Positions 23,754-34,316 of a stretch of 64,000 nt of DNA are shown one piece after another; position 1 is the first letter of the stretch, and the number at the start of each line of letters is the position of its first letter. Origin of the DNA: Humulus lupulus (Eukaryota > Streptophyta > Magnoliopsida > Rosales > Cannabaceae); the NCBI RefSeq assembly GCF_963169125.1, contig NC_084795.1, forward strand, positions 129,993,701 to 130,057,700, in the 5' to 3' direction. The position numbers and the translations under genes are program-made. The notes beneath the pieces are model-generated. The model saw only the letters and a list, made by a program, of their open reading frames with translations. It ran no database searches and was not told the DNA's origin.

Positions 23754-24590
23754 ATGATGAAACTCTCTACTTCCACGGGAATATGCACTGTCCATGGCGA
23801 TCAGCTCACTGCCAGGGAATGCTACAGCATTTCCATGAAGGGAAAATCGAAATTCGGGCAGCTAGCAATGACCATCCAAGGTGGTGGAGAGGAATCTCAG
23901 GAACCCTTAGCTGATCCTGAGATTGAAAAACCTCAAAGCGCCGAAGGGGAAAATATCGTCTTAAGTGAGGATATTGACCCCCAAATAGGCGAGGACAGGT
24001 CCAAGCTCCAGGCTATTGAGGAGCTCGAAGAAGTGAGCATCGACCCGCAGAACCCTTCACGGATGGTCAAGCTCAGGAAAAACCTCTGCAGCAAGAGGAA
24101 GGCGGAGCTGACTAGATTTCTGCAGGACAACCTGGATGTGTTTGCGTGGTCGCACGAGGACATGGTGGGAATCAACTCGAGTGTCATCATGCACACCCTT
24201 CATCTGGATAAAAGTGTTCCTTGAAAGGCCCAGAAGCAGAGACGCCTAGGAATAACCCGGGCTGAAGCCTTAGAGGAAGAAGTAGCCCGGCTCAAGAAAT
24301 GCGGCTTTATCCGTGAAGCCAAGTTTCCGATTTGGGTCGCCAACCCCGTGCTGGTCCCGAAACCTAACGAGAAGTGGTAGACCTGCATCGACTTCTCCGA
24401 CCTGAATATAGGCTGCCCTAAGGATTGTTTTCCATTGCCAAGGATTGACCAATTGGTGGATGCCACGGCGGGACACGAGCTCATGTCCTTATGGATGCGT
24501 ACTCAGGCTACAATCAGATCACCATGAATCCGGCGGACCAGGAGCACACCAGCTTCATGAGGACCCAAGATGGCTGCCTGCCTAGAAAAA
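23754..24590 (+). pseudogene. pol: D reverse transcriptase, N-terminal remnant
   Basis: 'VFAWSHEDMVGI' and 'EEEVARLKKCGFIREA' lead to 'VANPVLVPKPN' and 'CPKDCFPLPRIDQLVDATAGHE'. A 1-bp frameshift at about 24490 leaves the MDAYSGYNQI motif in another frame. Sequence ends at '..EHTSFMRT' (about 24567), where about 1.2 kb present in E is missing, including the Y-V-D-D box and both RNase H cores. Confidence 0.88.
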
Positions 24591-26025
24591 GTAAAAGTTC
24601 AGCTGTCCGCATTCGGGCGAGGCTCGATTGAGCAGATACCTCGGGAGCAGAACGCCAACGCGGATGCTCTCGCCAAGCTCGCCACCTCCGGGGAGACGGA
24701 GACCTTGGGGTTGGTGCCGATAGATTCTTGGAGAAACCAAGTATAGAAGAAGTTAGGACGGAGGTCGAGATGATCGATGCCAGGCCAACCTGGATGACCC
24801 CCATCCTTGAGTATCTCGTTGAGGGAAAACTACCTGAAGGGCGTAATGATGCGCGGCGAGTTCTGTATCAAGCTCCCAGGTATACTATAGTAGATGGGGT
24901 GTTATACCGACGTGGGCACTCCCTACCTCTCCTACGATGTGTTCTTCCAGACGAAGCAAAGGCCATTCTGCAGGAAGTGCATGAGGGTTTTGCGGAGATC
25001 ACACTGGGGGGCAAAGCTTGGCCTTGAAGATCCTGAGGCAAGGATATTACTGGCCTACTCTGTCCCAGGGCTCGATCTCATACGTGAAGAAGTGCGACAA
25101 GTGCCAGCGATTCTCCACAGTTGCCCGAGCTCCCCCATTCGAGCTGAAGATGATCTCGTTCCCATGGCCGTTTGCAAATTGGGGGATCGACTTGGTTGGC
25201 GCCCTCCCTACTGGAAAGGGCGGGGTTCGTTACGCCGTGGTGACCATTGACTACTTTACGAAGTGGGCTGAGGCAGAACCTTTGGCAACGATAACTTCCA
25301 AAATAGTCCTTGAATTCGTGGTTAAGAGCATTATCTGCCGATTCGGGCTGCCCAAGAAGATTGTTTCTGACAATGGGACTCAGTTTGACAGCGACCTGTT
25401 CACCGACTTTTGCGAGAGGTACAGAATTGTGAAAATTTTCTCCTCCGTGGCCTATCCTCAGGCGAAAGGCTAGGTCGAGGCTGTCAATAAGACGTTAAAG
25501 GCGAGCCTCAAGAAGAGACTAGATGAAGTGAAGGGGATCTGGCCAGAACAGCTCCCCCAGGTTCTCTGGGCATACCAGACCTCACATCGGACTCCTACGA
25601 GTCATACTCCTTTCTCCCTGACCTTCGGGAGTGAGGCAGTCCTCCCTGTGGAGATTAGGGTACTTTCGCATAGGGTCCAGTCATACGACCAGGATCGCAA
25701 CCACGAGCTACTTTGCACTTCCTTAGACTTGATTGATGAAAGACGAGAAGATTCGCAACTCCAGCTCGCCCATTATCAGCAGAAGATCACTCGCTATTTC
25801 AACTCAAAAGTCAAGAAGCACGCCTTTAGCATTGGCGATCTGGTCCTCGGAAGAATTTTCTTAGCCGGGAAGGATCCCAAAGATGGAGTATTAGGACCGA
25901 ACTGGGAAGGACCATATCAAGTCATCGAGGTCATCAAAGAGGGAACTTATAAATTAGCTCGGCTTGATGGAGGGGCAGTCCCACGGACTTGGAACGCCAT
26001 CCATTTGAAGAGATATTACCAATGA
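24570..26025 (+). pseudogene. pol: D RNase H tail and integrase
   Basis: After the deletion the frame resumes with 'KMAACLEKVKVQL' and 'EQNANADALAKL', the end of the second RNase H. The integrase follows: 'LPLLRCVLPDEAKAI', 'KKCDKCQRFSTVA', 'WGIDLVGALPTGKGG', 'IVSDNGTQFDSDLF' (catalytic Asp present), then a TAG where E has NGQVEAVN. The C-terminal 'VLGPNWEGPYQVIEV' to 'HLKRYYQ' is intact. Frame changes occur at about 24725 and 25025. Confidence 0.9.
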
Positions 26026-26148
26026 TTTCCTTGTAAGGCCTTAAAGGCCATTTTCTATGTATTACGCAATGAGAATTAACTTTTCGTTTATGATTGTACA
26101 TATTTACGAGTGTAATCTTAAGTAACGACGAAAGACCCTTTCCCAGTT

Positions 26149-26163
26149 ACTTGGGGGGCATAT
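26149..26163 (+). promoter_or_regulatory. Internal polypurine tract of D
   Basis: ACTTGGGGGGCATAT, nearly identical to the PPT at 30853-30866, but it follows the end of pol by about 120 bp and lies 4.7 kb before the 3' LTR. E and F have the same motif in the same relative place. Confidence 0.65.
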
Positions 26164-26167
26164 GGTG

Positions 26168-26967
26168 CCTGGATATAACCAGGTCGCCTTAAAAGGCTTA
26201 GAAGTTAATTTAAATTGATTGATCGTTGTTCTTCTTAAAGAGTACGAGATATTGATGAAAATTAACGCAAACTAAGCTGTACCCTGGATACAACCAGGTC
26301 ATAAAACTTAGAAGTTTATTTAAATCTATTGATCGTTGTTCTTCCTAAAGAGCACGATATATTGATGAAAATTAACGCGAACTAAGCTGTACCCTAGATA
26401 TAACCAGGTCATAAAACTTGGAAGTTAATTTAAATCTATTGATCGTTGTTCTTCCTAAAGAGCACGAGATATTGATAAAAATTAACAAGAACTAAGTTTT
26501 CAAATTAAGTTCCTGGATATAACCAGGTCATAAAACTTAGAAGTTAATTTAAATCTATTAATCCTTGTTCTTCCTAAAGAGCACGAGATATTGATAAAAA
26601 TTAACACGAACTAAGTTTTCAAATTAAGTTCCTGGATATAACCAGGTCATAAAACTTAGAAGTTAATTTAAATCTATTGATCGTTGTTCTTCCTAAAGAG
26701 CACGAGATATTGATAAAAATTAACACGAACTAAGTTTTCAAATTAAGTTCCTGGATATAACTGGGTCATAAAAATTAGAAGTTAATTTAAATCTATTGAT
26801 CATTGTTCTTCCTAAAGAGCACGAGATATTGATAAAAATTAACACGAACTAAGTTTTCAAATTAAGTTCCTGGATATAACTGGGTCATAAAAATTAGAAG
26901 TTAATTTAAATCTATTGATCATTGTTCTTCCTAAAGAGCACGAGATATTGATAAAAATTAACACGAA
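26168..26967 (+). repeat. Tandem repeat array in the D 3' region, seven units of 110-119 bp
   Basis: Units start with CCTGGATAYAACCAGG-like sequence at 26168, 26283, 26393, 26512, 26631, 26750 and 26869. The last four intervals are exactly 119 bp and nearly identical, so the array has been growing at its right end. Non-coding. Confidence 0.95.
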
Positions 26968-27662
26968 ATAAGTTTTTTCAAAATAGTAACTAAAGTGCGC
27001 AAAGACAAGGAAATAAGTCAATTAAAAATAAAATTGATAATTGAATTGTCTCGAGGTGGAAACACCTCGTGCAAAAGTTACACAAAAAAATAAATATAAA
27101 GGAGGGGGAGCAAAAAAGGAAGGCCCTAAGCTCCGCCAGGCTGCCCCGTGGAGGTCGCCGTCTCGCCCTCCTGCTCAGCTGCGCCGGAGGCTTCCCCGGC
27201 CTCAGAAGGTGCCTCTTTCTCGAGGCAAGCTTTAAACCCTTCCAGCAAGGGCTCCCAGACGTCCGCTGCTAAGAAGGAGAAATCGCCGTCCAGGTTGTAG
27301 GCCCAGCAGTTATAGAGCATGTCCTCGAGAGCGGTACCGGAGGCTGCCTACTCGGCTTCTAGGGTGGTTTTGGCCCCAGCCTTCGCTGTATCCAGCTCCG
27401 CCCGCGCAGCGGCAAGGGCAGCCTTCGCCTCCTCGGCCCCAACCTTCGCAGCGTCTAGCTCGGCCTGCATTGTGGCAAGGGCGACCTTGGTTTCCTCGAC
27501 CTCCTGAAGCTTGGAATGAGCTTCTTCCAGCTGGGCCTGCGTGGCCGCCAGGGTGTCCATAACCACCTGATGCTCGCCACGCATATCTTCGAGCTGGGCC
27601 TTGGTCCTGGCTATGCTCTGATGGAGGGCAACGACGCTCTGCGAAAACGAAGAGGCAACTGC

Positions 27663-27737
27663 CTTAGAAAAAAAAGAGAAAGGAAAAACAGGGCAAGGCA
27701 TGATAATTAAAAACCATAAAGGGTAAGGTCAGCTTAC
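27663..27737 (-). other. Intron 3 of the D antisense gene coding region
   Basis: 75 bp, donor ACG|GTAAGCTG, acceptor TTTTTCTAAG|GCAGTTGCC, phase 0, directly ahead of the coiled-coil exon, as in E and F. Confidence 0.7.
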
Positions 27738-28213
27738 CGTTAGGGCCATGCCCAGTGAAGATTCCAGCACGCCCACCGAGCTCCTTGTTTCGATGGCCCT
27801 GAGCTCCTTCTCGTTGAACATGTAAATGTGGCTAACGGCGTAGTTCGCTGTCTCGTACACCGTCCCCTGGAAGGCCTCTGGAATCTTCTCCAGGTCCTGT
27901 GAGTCAACCGGGATGCGCACCTCGGAGGTTGAACTTGCCGGAGTCCCGAGCTCCGCCCCTGTGTCCTGGATGAAGGCCGAATCTCGCGGAGGAGGTGGGG
28001 GCATTCTGCTCCCCCCTGCAGCAGGAGGAACAGTTCCCACGACCTGAGCGGCTGGGGGCTGCTCTTTCTCCTTTGCAGGAGACTTGGATGGGGTCCCGGC
28101 GCCTTTCTTCAGCGTTCAGAGCTTCTTCATTTTGGGCCCAGAGGCCCCAGTTGAGGAGTTCCCCCCAATGAGCGCAGCCCACAGACTTTGTCCTCCGGAC
28201 TGAGACATCTCTT

Positions 28214-28325
28214 CTGTCAAAGCAAAGATATGGTTAGTACAGAAGTTAGCAGTCATACAAAAGAAAGGAAAGAAAAGAAAAAATGCAAAATTCAAGTATA
28301 TTTATGTACTAAAGGGGAATCCTAC
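28214..28325 (-). other. Intron 2 of the D antisense gene coding region
   Basis: 112 bp, donor GGGG|GTAGGATT, T-rich tract and acceptor TTTGACAG|AAGAGATG, phase 1. E and F have an intron just ahead of the corresponding Met codon. Confidence 0.65.
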
Positions 28326-29093
28326 CCCCTGAGCTAGAGGAAGAGTCTACAGTTACAACCATCAACCCCGGAGCTTCTTCGAGGGAATCTAAGACAATCA
28401 CTTCTCGAGCTGGCGCGGGTTCTGGATCCGAGGCCAGCTCAGGACTAGACTCTTCTACATATTTCCTAAGTCCTGGAGCTACGGTACCCCTCCAGAGTGA
28501 TGGCCATGACCGAAGGTTGGTCCCATACTCCTCAAATAGGATCGACCTAAAGGCTAGGGTGTTATCTATGACTACGGTACCCCTAGGGCGGCTATCTTGG
28601 TAATCCAGCATGAGCCGGTCGACACACTGGAGCAGGGTTGTATCCAGGTCCGGATCACGTCGGTGGCGTTGGACGATCTGTTTGGGATTATACCTAGCTA
28701 GCCGGGGGTCAGCAGTAGCCCTATCTAAATTCCTAAACATATAAGGGTTACCTTGGCCAGAAGGACCCGCAGCTGCTCCGGACCGAATCCTCTCCTCGTC
28801 CGTTCTTTGGGCGATCTCTAGCGCCCGTTTCCTCGTCCTCACGAGGGGCACATCATCCACCTCATCTTCATCCCCGCGACCTCCTCCACAATGACAGGCC
28901 CGGTGTCACGAGCTGGGGGAAGCGCCCGGAGCCTCCTTAGGTTCAAAGTCTGACCAGGGAAGATCAGCTTACAGGCCACCATCATCTCGTCTGTCACGAG
29001 CAGATGGTAATCCTTTTCATTGGGGGGGAAAGTCTGCCAGTGTCTCGTACTGGGCCCCGAGGGTCACAGATTTCTCTGTCCTCGCGAAGATAG

Positions 29094-29177
29094 CTGCAGG
29101 ATTAATCTAAGTCAGAAAGGGATACAGGAGGAGCTAAATGGTACTTAATATACGAGCTAAGGTTGAAAAGCACTTAC
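29094..29177 (-). other. Intron 1 of the D antisense gene coding region
   Basis: 84 bp, donor CCTC|GTAAGTGC, acceptor AATCCTGCAG|CTATC, phase 1. Confidence 0.75.
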
Positions 29178-29858
29178 GAGGACGATTGAAGTAGTGGAGC
29201 TCGCAGTTTCGGAACCCCGTCGACATAAAGAATTGATCTTTGAAGTCGTTGGGGTGGCTGGGCAGCTCGATGACCGCAGCCATGTTGGGGAACCGGGTTA
29301 AGTAATAAAACCCGTCACCTCGCCCCCGCTGCTCTAGGCTGGCGTTGAGGCAGAAGAAGTACAGGATGTCCGCAGGAGTGGGGACCTCCCACTCCTGTTT
29401 CAGGAACAAGTATCTCAACCCCACCAACAAACGATAAGAGTTGGGGGGGAGCTAAAATGGGGCCAACCTCACATAATTGAGGAAGTCAGGGAAATACTGA
29501 TCCAACGGGAGGAAGGCCCCCGCCTTGAAGTGCTCATCGCTCCAGGCTGAGAACGCCTCATCAAGCGGCGCACAGCTCCGCTCGCCTTCTAAAGGAGGAC
29601 GGGCAACAACGGATCCTCTCCCCAGCCCGATGTTATGGGAGAGGAATATTTTGTTGACCCTCGCCTGGTCAGTGATCTTTGAAATGATACTCTCCGCCTC
29701 AAAGAACGCGTCAGGAGCCACCTCGAGCTCCTGTTCCACTGCTAGCCCGAAGTTGGGGATCGGGGATTCGTCCATCACCTCATTTCCTTTGTCTTGTCGG
29801 GAGGACGAGCTGCCTACAGGCTTCTTGGGAGCATTCTTCTTGGGTCCCATCTGGTCGC

Positions 29859-30374
29859 CTAGCGAACAAAAAGAAGAAATTTTAGAAGAAGGCGACTTAA
29901 AAATGGAGAACAATCTGTTTCCTTGACACTAGCTAAGGTAAGCCCAGCCCGTGGAGAGTGAGACCACGCAGTTCTATGAACACGCGCCTGTGCTCCCAAC
30001 AGATCCCCGATTACTCAGAATTCGTGTGTCAGGAGGGCCAGGTTAGAATTTTTCCTTGGAGGGAAAGTTCCAATAGGCAAGAAAGGCAAAACCGCCTGTG
30101 AAGCGTGTCCCCTAAGCTACCAGGTTTTGCACCCAAAATACTGGATATTTTGAACTAATATCCCAAAAATCCTACCCATAAATTTTCCCCAGAAAATGCA
30201 TCCTGTAAACCATGCTCCTAAACGGTTTTCTACTACAAACAATACCCTAACCTAAAAGGCTTTCACCCTTCATGCCCACAAAAAACCAGCAAACCCTTAC
30301 ATGCGGCTACAGTAAATATTTACCTAAGCTACAGTGAAAAATAATTTCAACACATGCACGGTCAGAAGACTTAC
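29859..30374 (-). other. 5' leader intron of the D antisense gene
   Basis: 516 bp, donor CACTCA|GTAAGTC, acceptor TTTGTTCGCTAG|GCGACCAG eight bases before the ATG. The first exon (about 30375-30565) is non-coding or holds a short upstream frame. Confidence 0.65.
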
Positions 30375-30593
30375 TGAGTGTTCTGTTTGAGAAGAGGATG
30401 AAGGAATCGCCTGGGTTGGGGCTTCGTCGGAGTAGTTGATTCCAAAGCCTCGAAGGAGCCCTTGCACCTGAGTTTCTGGAACACCGAAGATGGTAACCGG
30501 ACAGAGAAAAAGGGGGGATTTTTTAGAGCAAGAAGAAGAGAAAATTCTGGAAAAATTCAAATAAATGGGTGGCCCATGCGTATGGTGGCCACC

Positions 30594-30603
30594 CCTTTTA
30601 TGT
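30594..30603 (-). promoter_or_regulatory. TATA-like box of the D antisense gene
   Basis: ACATAAAAGG on the minus strand, about 220 bp upstream of the leader splice donor. Weaker than the J box. Confidence 0.35.
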
Positions 30604-30852
30604 ACATGAAGGGCCACGTGGGGAGGACCGTTTTATTGCCCTGATGTGGGATCCAAGGCCCTCCACTCGAAAGGCGAAACGACGGCTGGGCGTAGGCTAG
30701 GCCATTAAATGCGGTTCTTGGAAGACGTACCGTCACCAACCACAATGTTCCACGTATTCGGCGCCTGCGTAGAATGTGGAATATGAAGAGTTCATGGGGA
30801 ATCCTAAAACCCCTACTGTGGCCCTACATGACGTCATGTACCACGAGCAGAG

Positions 30853-30866
30853 ACTTGGGGGGCAGA
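30853..30866 (+). promoter_or_regulatory. Polypurine tract of D at the 3' LTR
   Basis: ACTTGGGGGGCAGA directly before TGTACGCCC. Confidence 0.9.
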
Positions 30867-31621
30867 TGTACGCCCTGATTTTCCCACGGGCTGATTAACG
30901 AGCTGAGACATGGCCTAATCATGACTACCATGTGGACATCCCCAAGACCAGAGCTGCCATCATAAGATCCTACCTCCTTAGCTCGAGGTAATCCAAGGGT
31001 TCGCCAAGATTGCTTAAGGACTGATTCTGGACTCTGAAGACCACAGGTCGAAGGAATCATCCAGCTCGTGGTACGAGCTAGAGTTGGAGGCTGTGACCCT
31101 TTATAAAGTTTACCACGCAAGGTAAACGTGGATATATCAGACATCACGTGTCTGATATACCCCTGACTTCTCGGACACGCAGCAGGAACGTGCGTATTCA
31201 GGCACCCACGACTGGGTTGGGCCGTGCGGCCCATTATCCCCTTACCTATTGATTTGACCACACTTATGTGTCAGGTTTAGGAATTAATCATGAATGTCCC
31301 AGAGTTGACATGATAGGTAAGAAGGTCACGGGATGACATTCTTACCAACTCTCAGGTGCCTTCTCCTATAAATATGGAGACCCTGGGAGTTATAAGGGGT
31401 TGGATTCTATATTGTAAGAAATACCCTGTAAAAGAATACCCAGTATATAGCAATAATACTGACTGGTGGAGTAGAAGGATTTTAACCTTTGAACCACCTA
31501 AAAACGTATTTTGTGTCACCATTCCATTTCCAAGATCATTCATCTATTTCGGTTCAACATAAGCACTAATCCCTTTCTCTTTCTTTTCTTAATTACCTGT
31601 TGGCGAAGAACCGCGTCAACA
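30867..31621 (+). repeat. 3' LTR of D
   Basis: 755 bp, TGTACGCCC...CGCGTCAACA. TATA box at 31377-31384. It differs from the 5' LTR at roughly 18 positions. Confidence 0.95.
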
Positions 31622-31626
31622 CTGTG

Positions 31627-31893
31627 GAATAAGAGTAATCTCCAAGTGATTCTTTCTAGCACTCCTACTGTATTTCTTGGCTCTCTAATTCTTTTCAAGG
31701 CCTTAATGGCTCAGATATCCTCATAGGTCAAGGCTCTATCCATTCTAAACTGAAAACATAAGGACTAAAATGTTAGCTATACATATAAACATAATAACTA
31801 AACATAAACACTTACATTGGCGGTTAGATCCGGAGCTTGAGCGTGTGTATCAAGGAGTACTTCATGCAGATGAACCGTTGCTTTGATCCCAAT
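31627..31893 (-). other. 5' leader of H, right part, with primer-binding site
   Basis: The primer site TGGGATCAAAGC (plus coordinates 31880-31891) resembles the tRNA-Met site TGGTATCAGAGC (10 of 12). The rest is non-coding leader that joins 20106 when D is removed. Confidence 0.65.
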
Positions 31894-32425
31894 TGTAAGG
31901 ACCCAACTATTTCTAAGACCTTGAACCATTAAAACTACTAGACATAGCCACTATTTTTTAGAAAACATACATAAGGAATATTCATAACTATATTAAAAAC
32001 TCCAAGGTAAATGAGTGGTATGGGATCCCATTATTTTAAAATAAAACATAAATTTAAATTAAATGAAGTTGTTTACAAAGCTAAATGTGGAAAATACATA
32101 AAAACATAATTTAAAGAGACTAAAAATAATGTCATCCTCGAATCATCATGCAGTCCATTGAATCCATTCATCCTTAATAACACATGCACACGACAAGTGT
32201 CATGATCTTATTAGTTCTATCTAAACCTTATAGTATAATAAATGACATCTTTATAATCAGTTATATTAATCAAACCTTATGTTATAATTAATATTCTGAA
32301 ACTATAGGTTAAACATATAAAATCTATAGGCGTTGCTACAAGTGTTCAACTAAGTTCCGACTTGAACCAAAATCGACAATAACAAACATACTATAACTAG
32401 CTAAGTAAAGTTCTGGGACTCTACA
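31894..32425 (-). repeat. 5' LTR of H
   Basis: On the minus strand it starts TGTAGAGTCCC at 32425 and ends TCCTTACA at 31894. Same family as 14310-14871. Confidence 0.9.
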
Positions 32426-32430
32426 TCAAG

Positions 32431-32990
32431 TGAGCCATTTAGAAAAGTTGTCTTGACGTCCATTTTCAATATCTCATAATCATATGCAGCGGCAGTGGAT
32501 AAGAGAATGTGAATGGATTTAAGCATGGCCTCAAGAGAGAAGGTTTCTTCATAGTGGATTCCCTCTCTTTCTGTATAGCCTTTTGCTACAATCCTTGCTT
32601 TGTAAGTCTCTACTTTCCCTTCATCATTTCTTTTCTTCTTGTAAATCCATTTGCACCCAATGGGTTTTACGCCTTTAGGTGGATCTACAAGTTCCCAGAC
32701 TGAGTTGGAATACATTGATTCCATTTCCTTATCCATGGCATGTGGCCATTTCTCTTTTTTAGGGTCTTCCATTGCCTCTTTAAAAGTCAATGGATCGTCC
32801 TTGTCCGTATCGAAAATAAGGACATGTGTTTTGTGTTCGTAGCGAACAAGTTGTCTCACAATTTTCCCACTACGACGTTGCACCAAGGTTTCCCTTACAG
32901 AAGCAATGATTTTTATGGTTCATCTTTTATCATATGAAGATGATACTGAATTTTGATTACCACTGATTTCCTCGAGAACTACTTTACTAT
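32431..32990 (-). pseudogene. pol: copia G reverse transcriptase, N-terminal part
   Basis: 'DPLTFKEAMEDPKKEKW', 'NSVWELVDPPKGVKPIGCKW', 'ARIVAKGYTEREGIHYEETF' and 'EILKMDVKTTFLNGSLD' are the standard copia reverse transcriptase opening. It is cut by H and resumes at 14304. The frame is otherwise open. Confidence 0.92.
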
Positions 32991-33005
32991 GTGGTTTGTA
33001 GTTAT

Positions 33006-33890
33006 TCATATAGTCATGTTTGAGGAAGGTTGTGTTTGTAAATACAAACACCTTTTGTTCCCCGTGACTATAGAAGTAACCACCACGTGTCTCTTCAACA
33101 TAACCCACAAATATACACACTTTTGACCTTGAATCAAGTTTCCCTTATTTAGGTCTAAGAACATGAGCAGGACAACCCATATGCAGAAATGGCATAAATT
33201 GGGTTTTGTGCCATGCCACAGTTCTAATGTATTTTTATTTATGCTCTTTGATGGCACTACATTCAAAATATAGGTTGTTGTTTGAAGTGTGTAACCACGG
33301 AAGTTAAGTTGTAAGGATGAGCAGTTTAACATAGACCTGACCATGTCCAACAAGGTCTTGTTTCTCCTTATTGAAACACCATTCTGTTGAGGTATTCTAG
33401 GTGTTGTGAGTTGGGATAAAATACCATGCTCCAACAAGAAATATTTGAATTCATAATCCAAATATTCTCCACCTCGATTAGATTGAAGCATTTTTAAAGA
33501 TTTACCTAAATGCTTTTCAGCTAGCGCTTTGAAGTCTTTAAACTTACCAAAAGTTTCATACTTCTTAGCCATTAGGTAGGTATGACCATATCTTGAATAA
33601 TCGTCAATGAAAGTGACGAAGTATTCATAACCACCACGAGCTTGAATATTTATTAGTGCACATACATCACTATGTATGAGCTCTAGCGGTTCTTTGGCTC
33701 TATTGCCTTTTGCTGAGCAAGGTCTTTTAGTCATCTTGCCTTCAGGACAAGACTCGCAAACTGAAATAGTTCCAACCTCTAGCTCTCTCGATGGTCCATC
33801 CTTTGTTAACTGTTTTAGTCTGTCCAGGCCAATATGGCCTAGCCTTAGATGCCAACGATATGTGTCACATCTTTAGAAACTTTTTGCCTT
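33006..33890 (-). pseudogene. pol: copia G integrase
   Basis: 'GHIGLDRLKQL' and 'CESCPEGKMTKRP' form the HHCC zinc site. The core has 'ELIHSDVCA' (first Asp). 'LQSNRGGEYLD' has Asn where the family has Asp, and 'QQNGVSIRRN' has Ile where the family has Glu, so two of three catalytic acids are lost. Frameshifts lie near 33120 and 33860. Confidence 0.88.
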
Positions 33891-34079
33891 TTTTGTGGAT
33901 TAGCTACTATAAACAACTCATTATTTAAAACAAATTGTTCATTTTGTTTAAGCACATATATTCTGTTATTTGGTTTTGCACAACATATATTTAAACCATT
34001 CTTTGAAATAAGAATCTCATTATTATAAAAAGAAATTCCATATTGTTGTTCATGCAAAAGAGATAAGGAAATTAAATTA
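33891..34079 (-). pseudogene. pol: copia G region between protease and integrase
   Basis: 'LISLSLLHEQQYGISFYNNE' followed by 'VLKQNEQFVLNNELF' is the pre-integrase segment. It joins 'FISDCTRN' at 55089 when F is removed. Confidence 0.85.
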
Positions 34080-34316
34080 TGTTGACCACGATTTTGGTCA
34101 ACGGCGAGTAGACGCAAAAATGACAGTAAACCTTGAATAAAAAATAAATTACGCAAATAATTTTATAGTGGTTCAACCCCAATTTGTTGCTAATATCCTA
34201 ATCCACTTGGAGTTGTGATATATGTAGCCTACACTTAATCAAACGAACCTGAGCCAACTAAGTTTCTTAAGTGTAAGTAGAAATATACAGAGTTTCTCTC
34301 TTTAGAGAATACAAGC
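34080..34316 (-). repeat. 3' LTR of F, outer piece
   Basis: It aligns with 53885-54118 at roughly 90%. Interrupted by A after 34316 and continued at 45530 or 45535. Confidence 0.9.

Larger units (their letters stand above)
27126..29850 (-). pseudogene. Antisense extra gene of Tat element D
   Basis: Opposite to gag-pol. The ATG at 29848-29850 begins MGPKKNAPKKPVG. The conserved N-terminal domain has 'FKAGAFLPLDQYFPDFLNYV', 'PPNSYRLLVGLRYLF' and 'VPTPADILYFFCLN'. A CAG-to-TAG change lies at 29452-29454. Inferred coding exons are 29178-29850, 28326-29093, 27738-28213 and 27126-27662, with intron phases 1, 1 and 0 as in E. A frame break lies near 28870-29030. The last exon is an Ala/Glu-rich coiled coil, then 'YNCWAYNLDGDFSFLAADV', which aligns with 'YNFWKHNQGADFSYLSEEV' in E. 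The product is of unknown function. Confidence 0.8.
20107..31621 (+). mobile_element. Tat-type Ty3/gypsy element D
   Basis: Complete at both ends: LTRs of 754 and 755 bp, primer site, gag, protease, a deleted reverse transcriptase/RNase H, integrase, internal PPT, tandem repeats, antisense gene, PPT, LTR. The flanks CTGCG (20102-20106) and CTGTG (31622-31626) are a duplication with one change. About 18 LTR differences by eye (2-3%) make it the youngest element here. It is inserted in the 5' leader of H. Confidence 0.93.
14310..32425 (-). mobile_element. Tekay-type Ty3/gypsy element H, with Tat element D nested inside
   Basis: A minus-strand chromovirus flanked by a perfect 5-bp duplication, TCAAG at 14305-14309 and 32426-32430. 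Short LTRs (562 and 532 bp) differ by two small indels and scattered substitutions. The order on the minus strand is LTR, primer site, leader (with D inserted), gag, protease, reverse transcriptase, RNase H, integrase with chromodomain-like tail, PPT, LTR. It broke copia G in the reverse transcriptase. Confidence 0.92.

Noticed and set aside
26168..26967. Regularly spaced repeats resembling a CRISPR array
   Set aside because: Units are head-to-tail at 119 bp without unique spacers, inside a plant retrotransposon.
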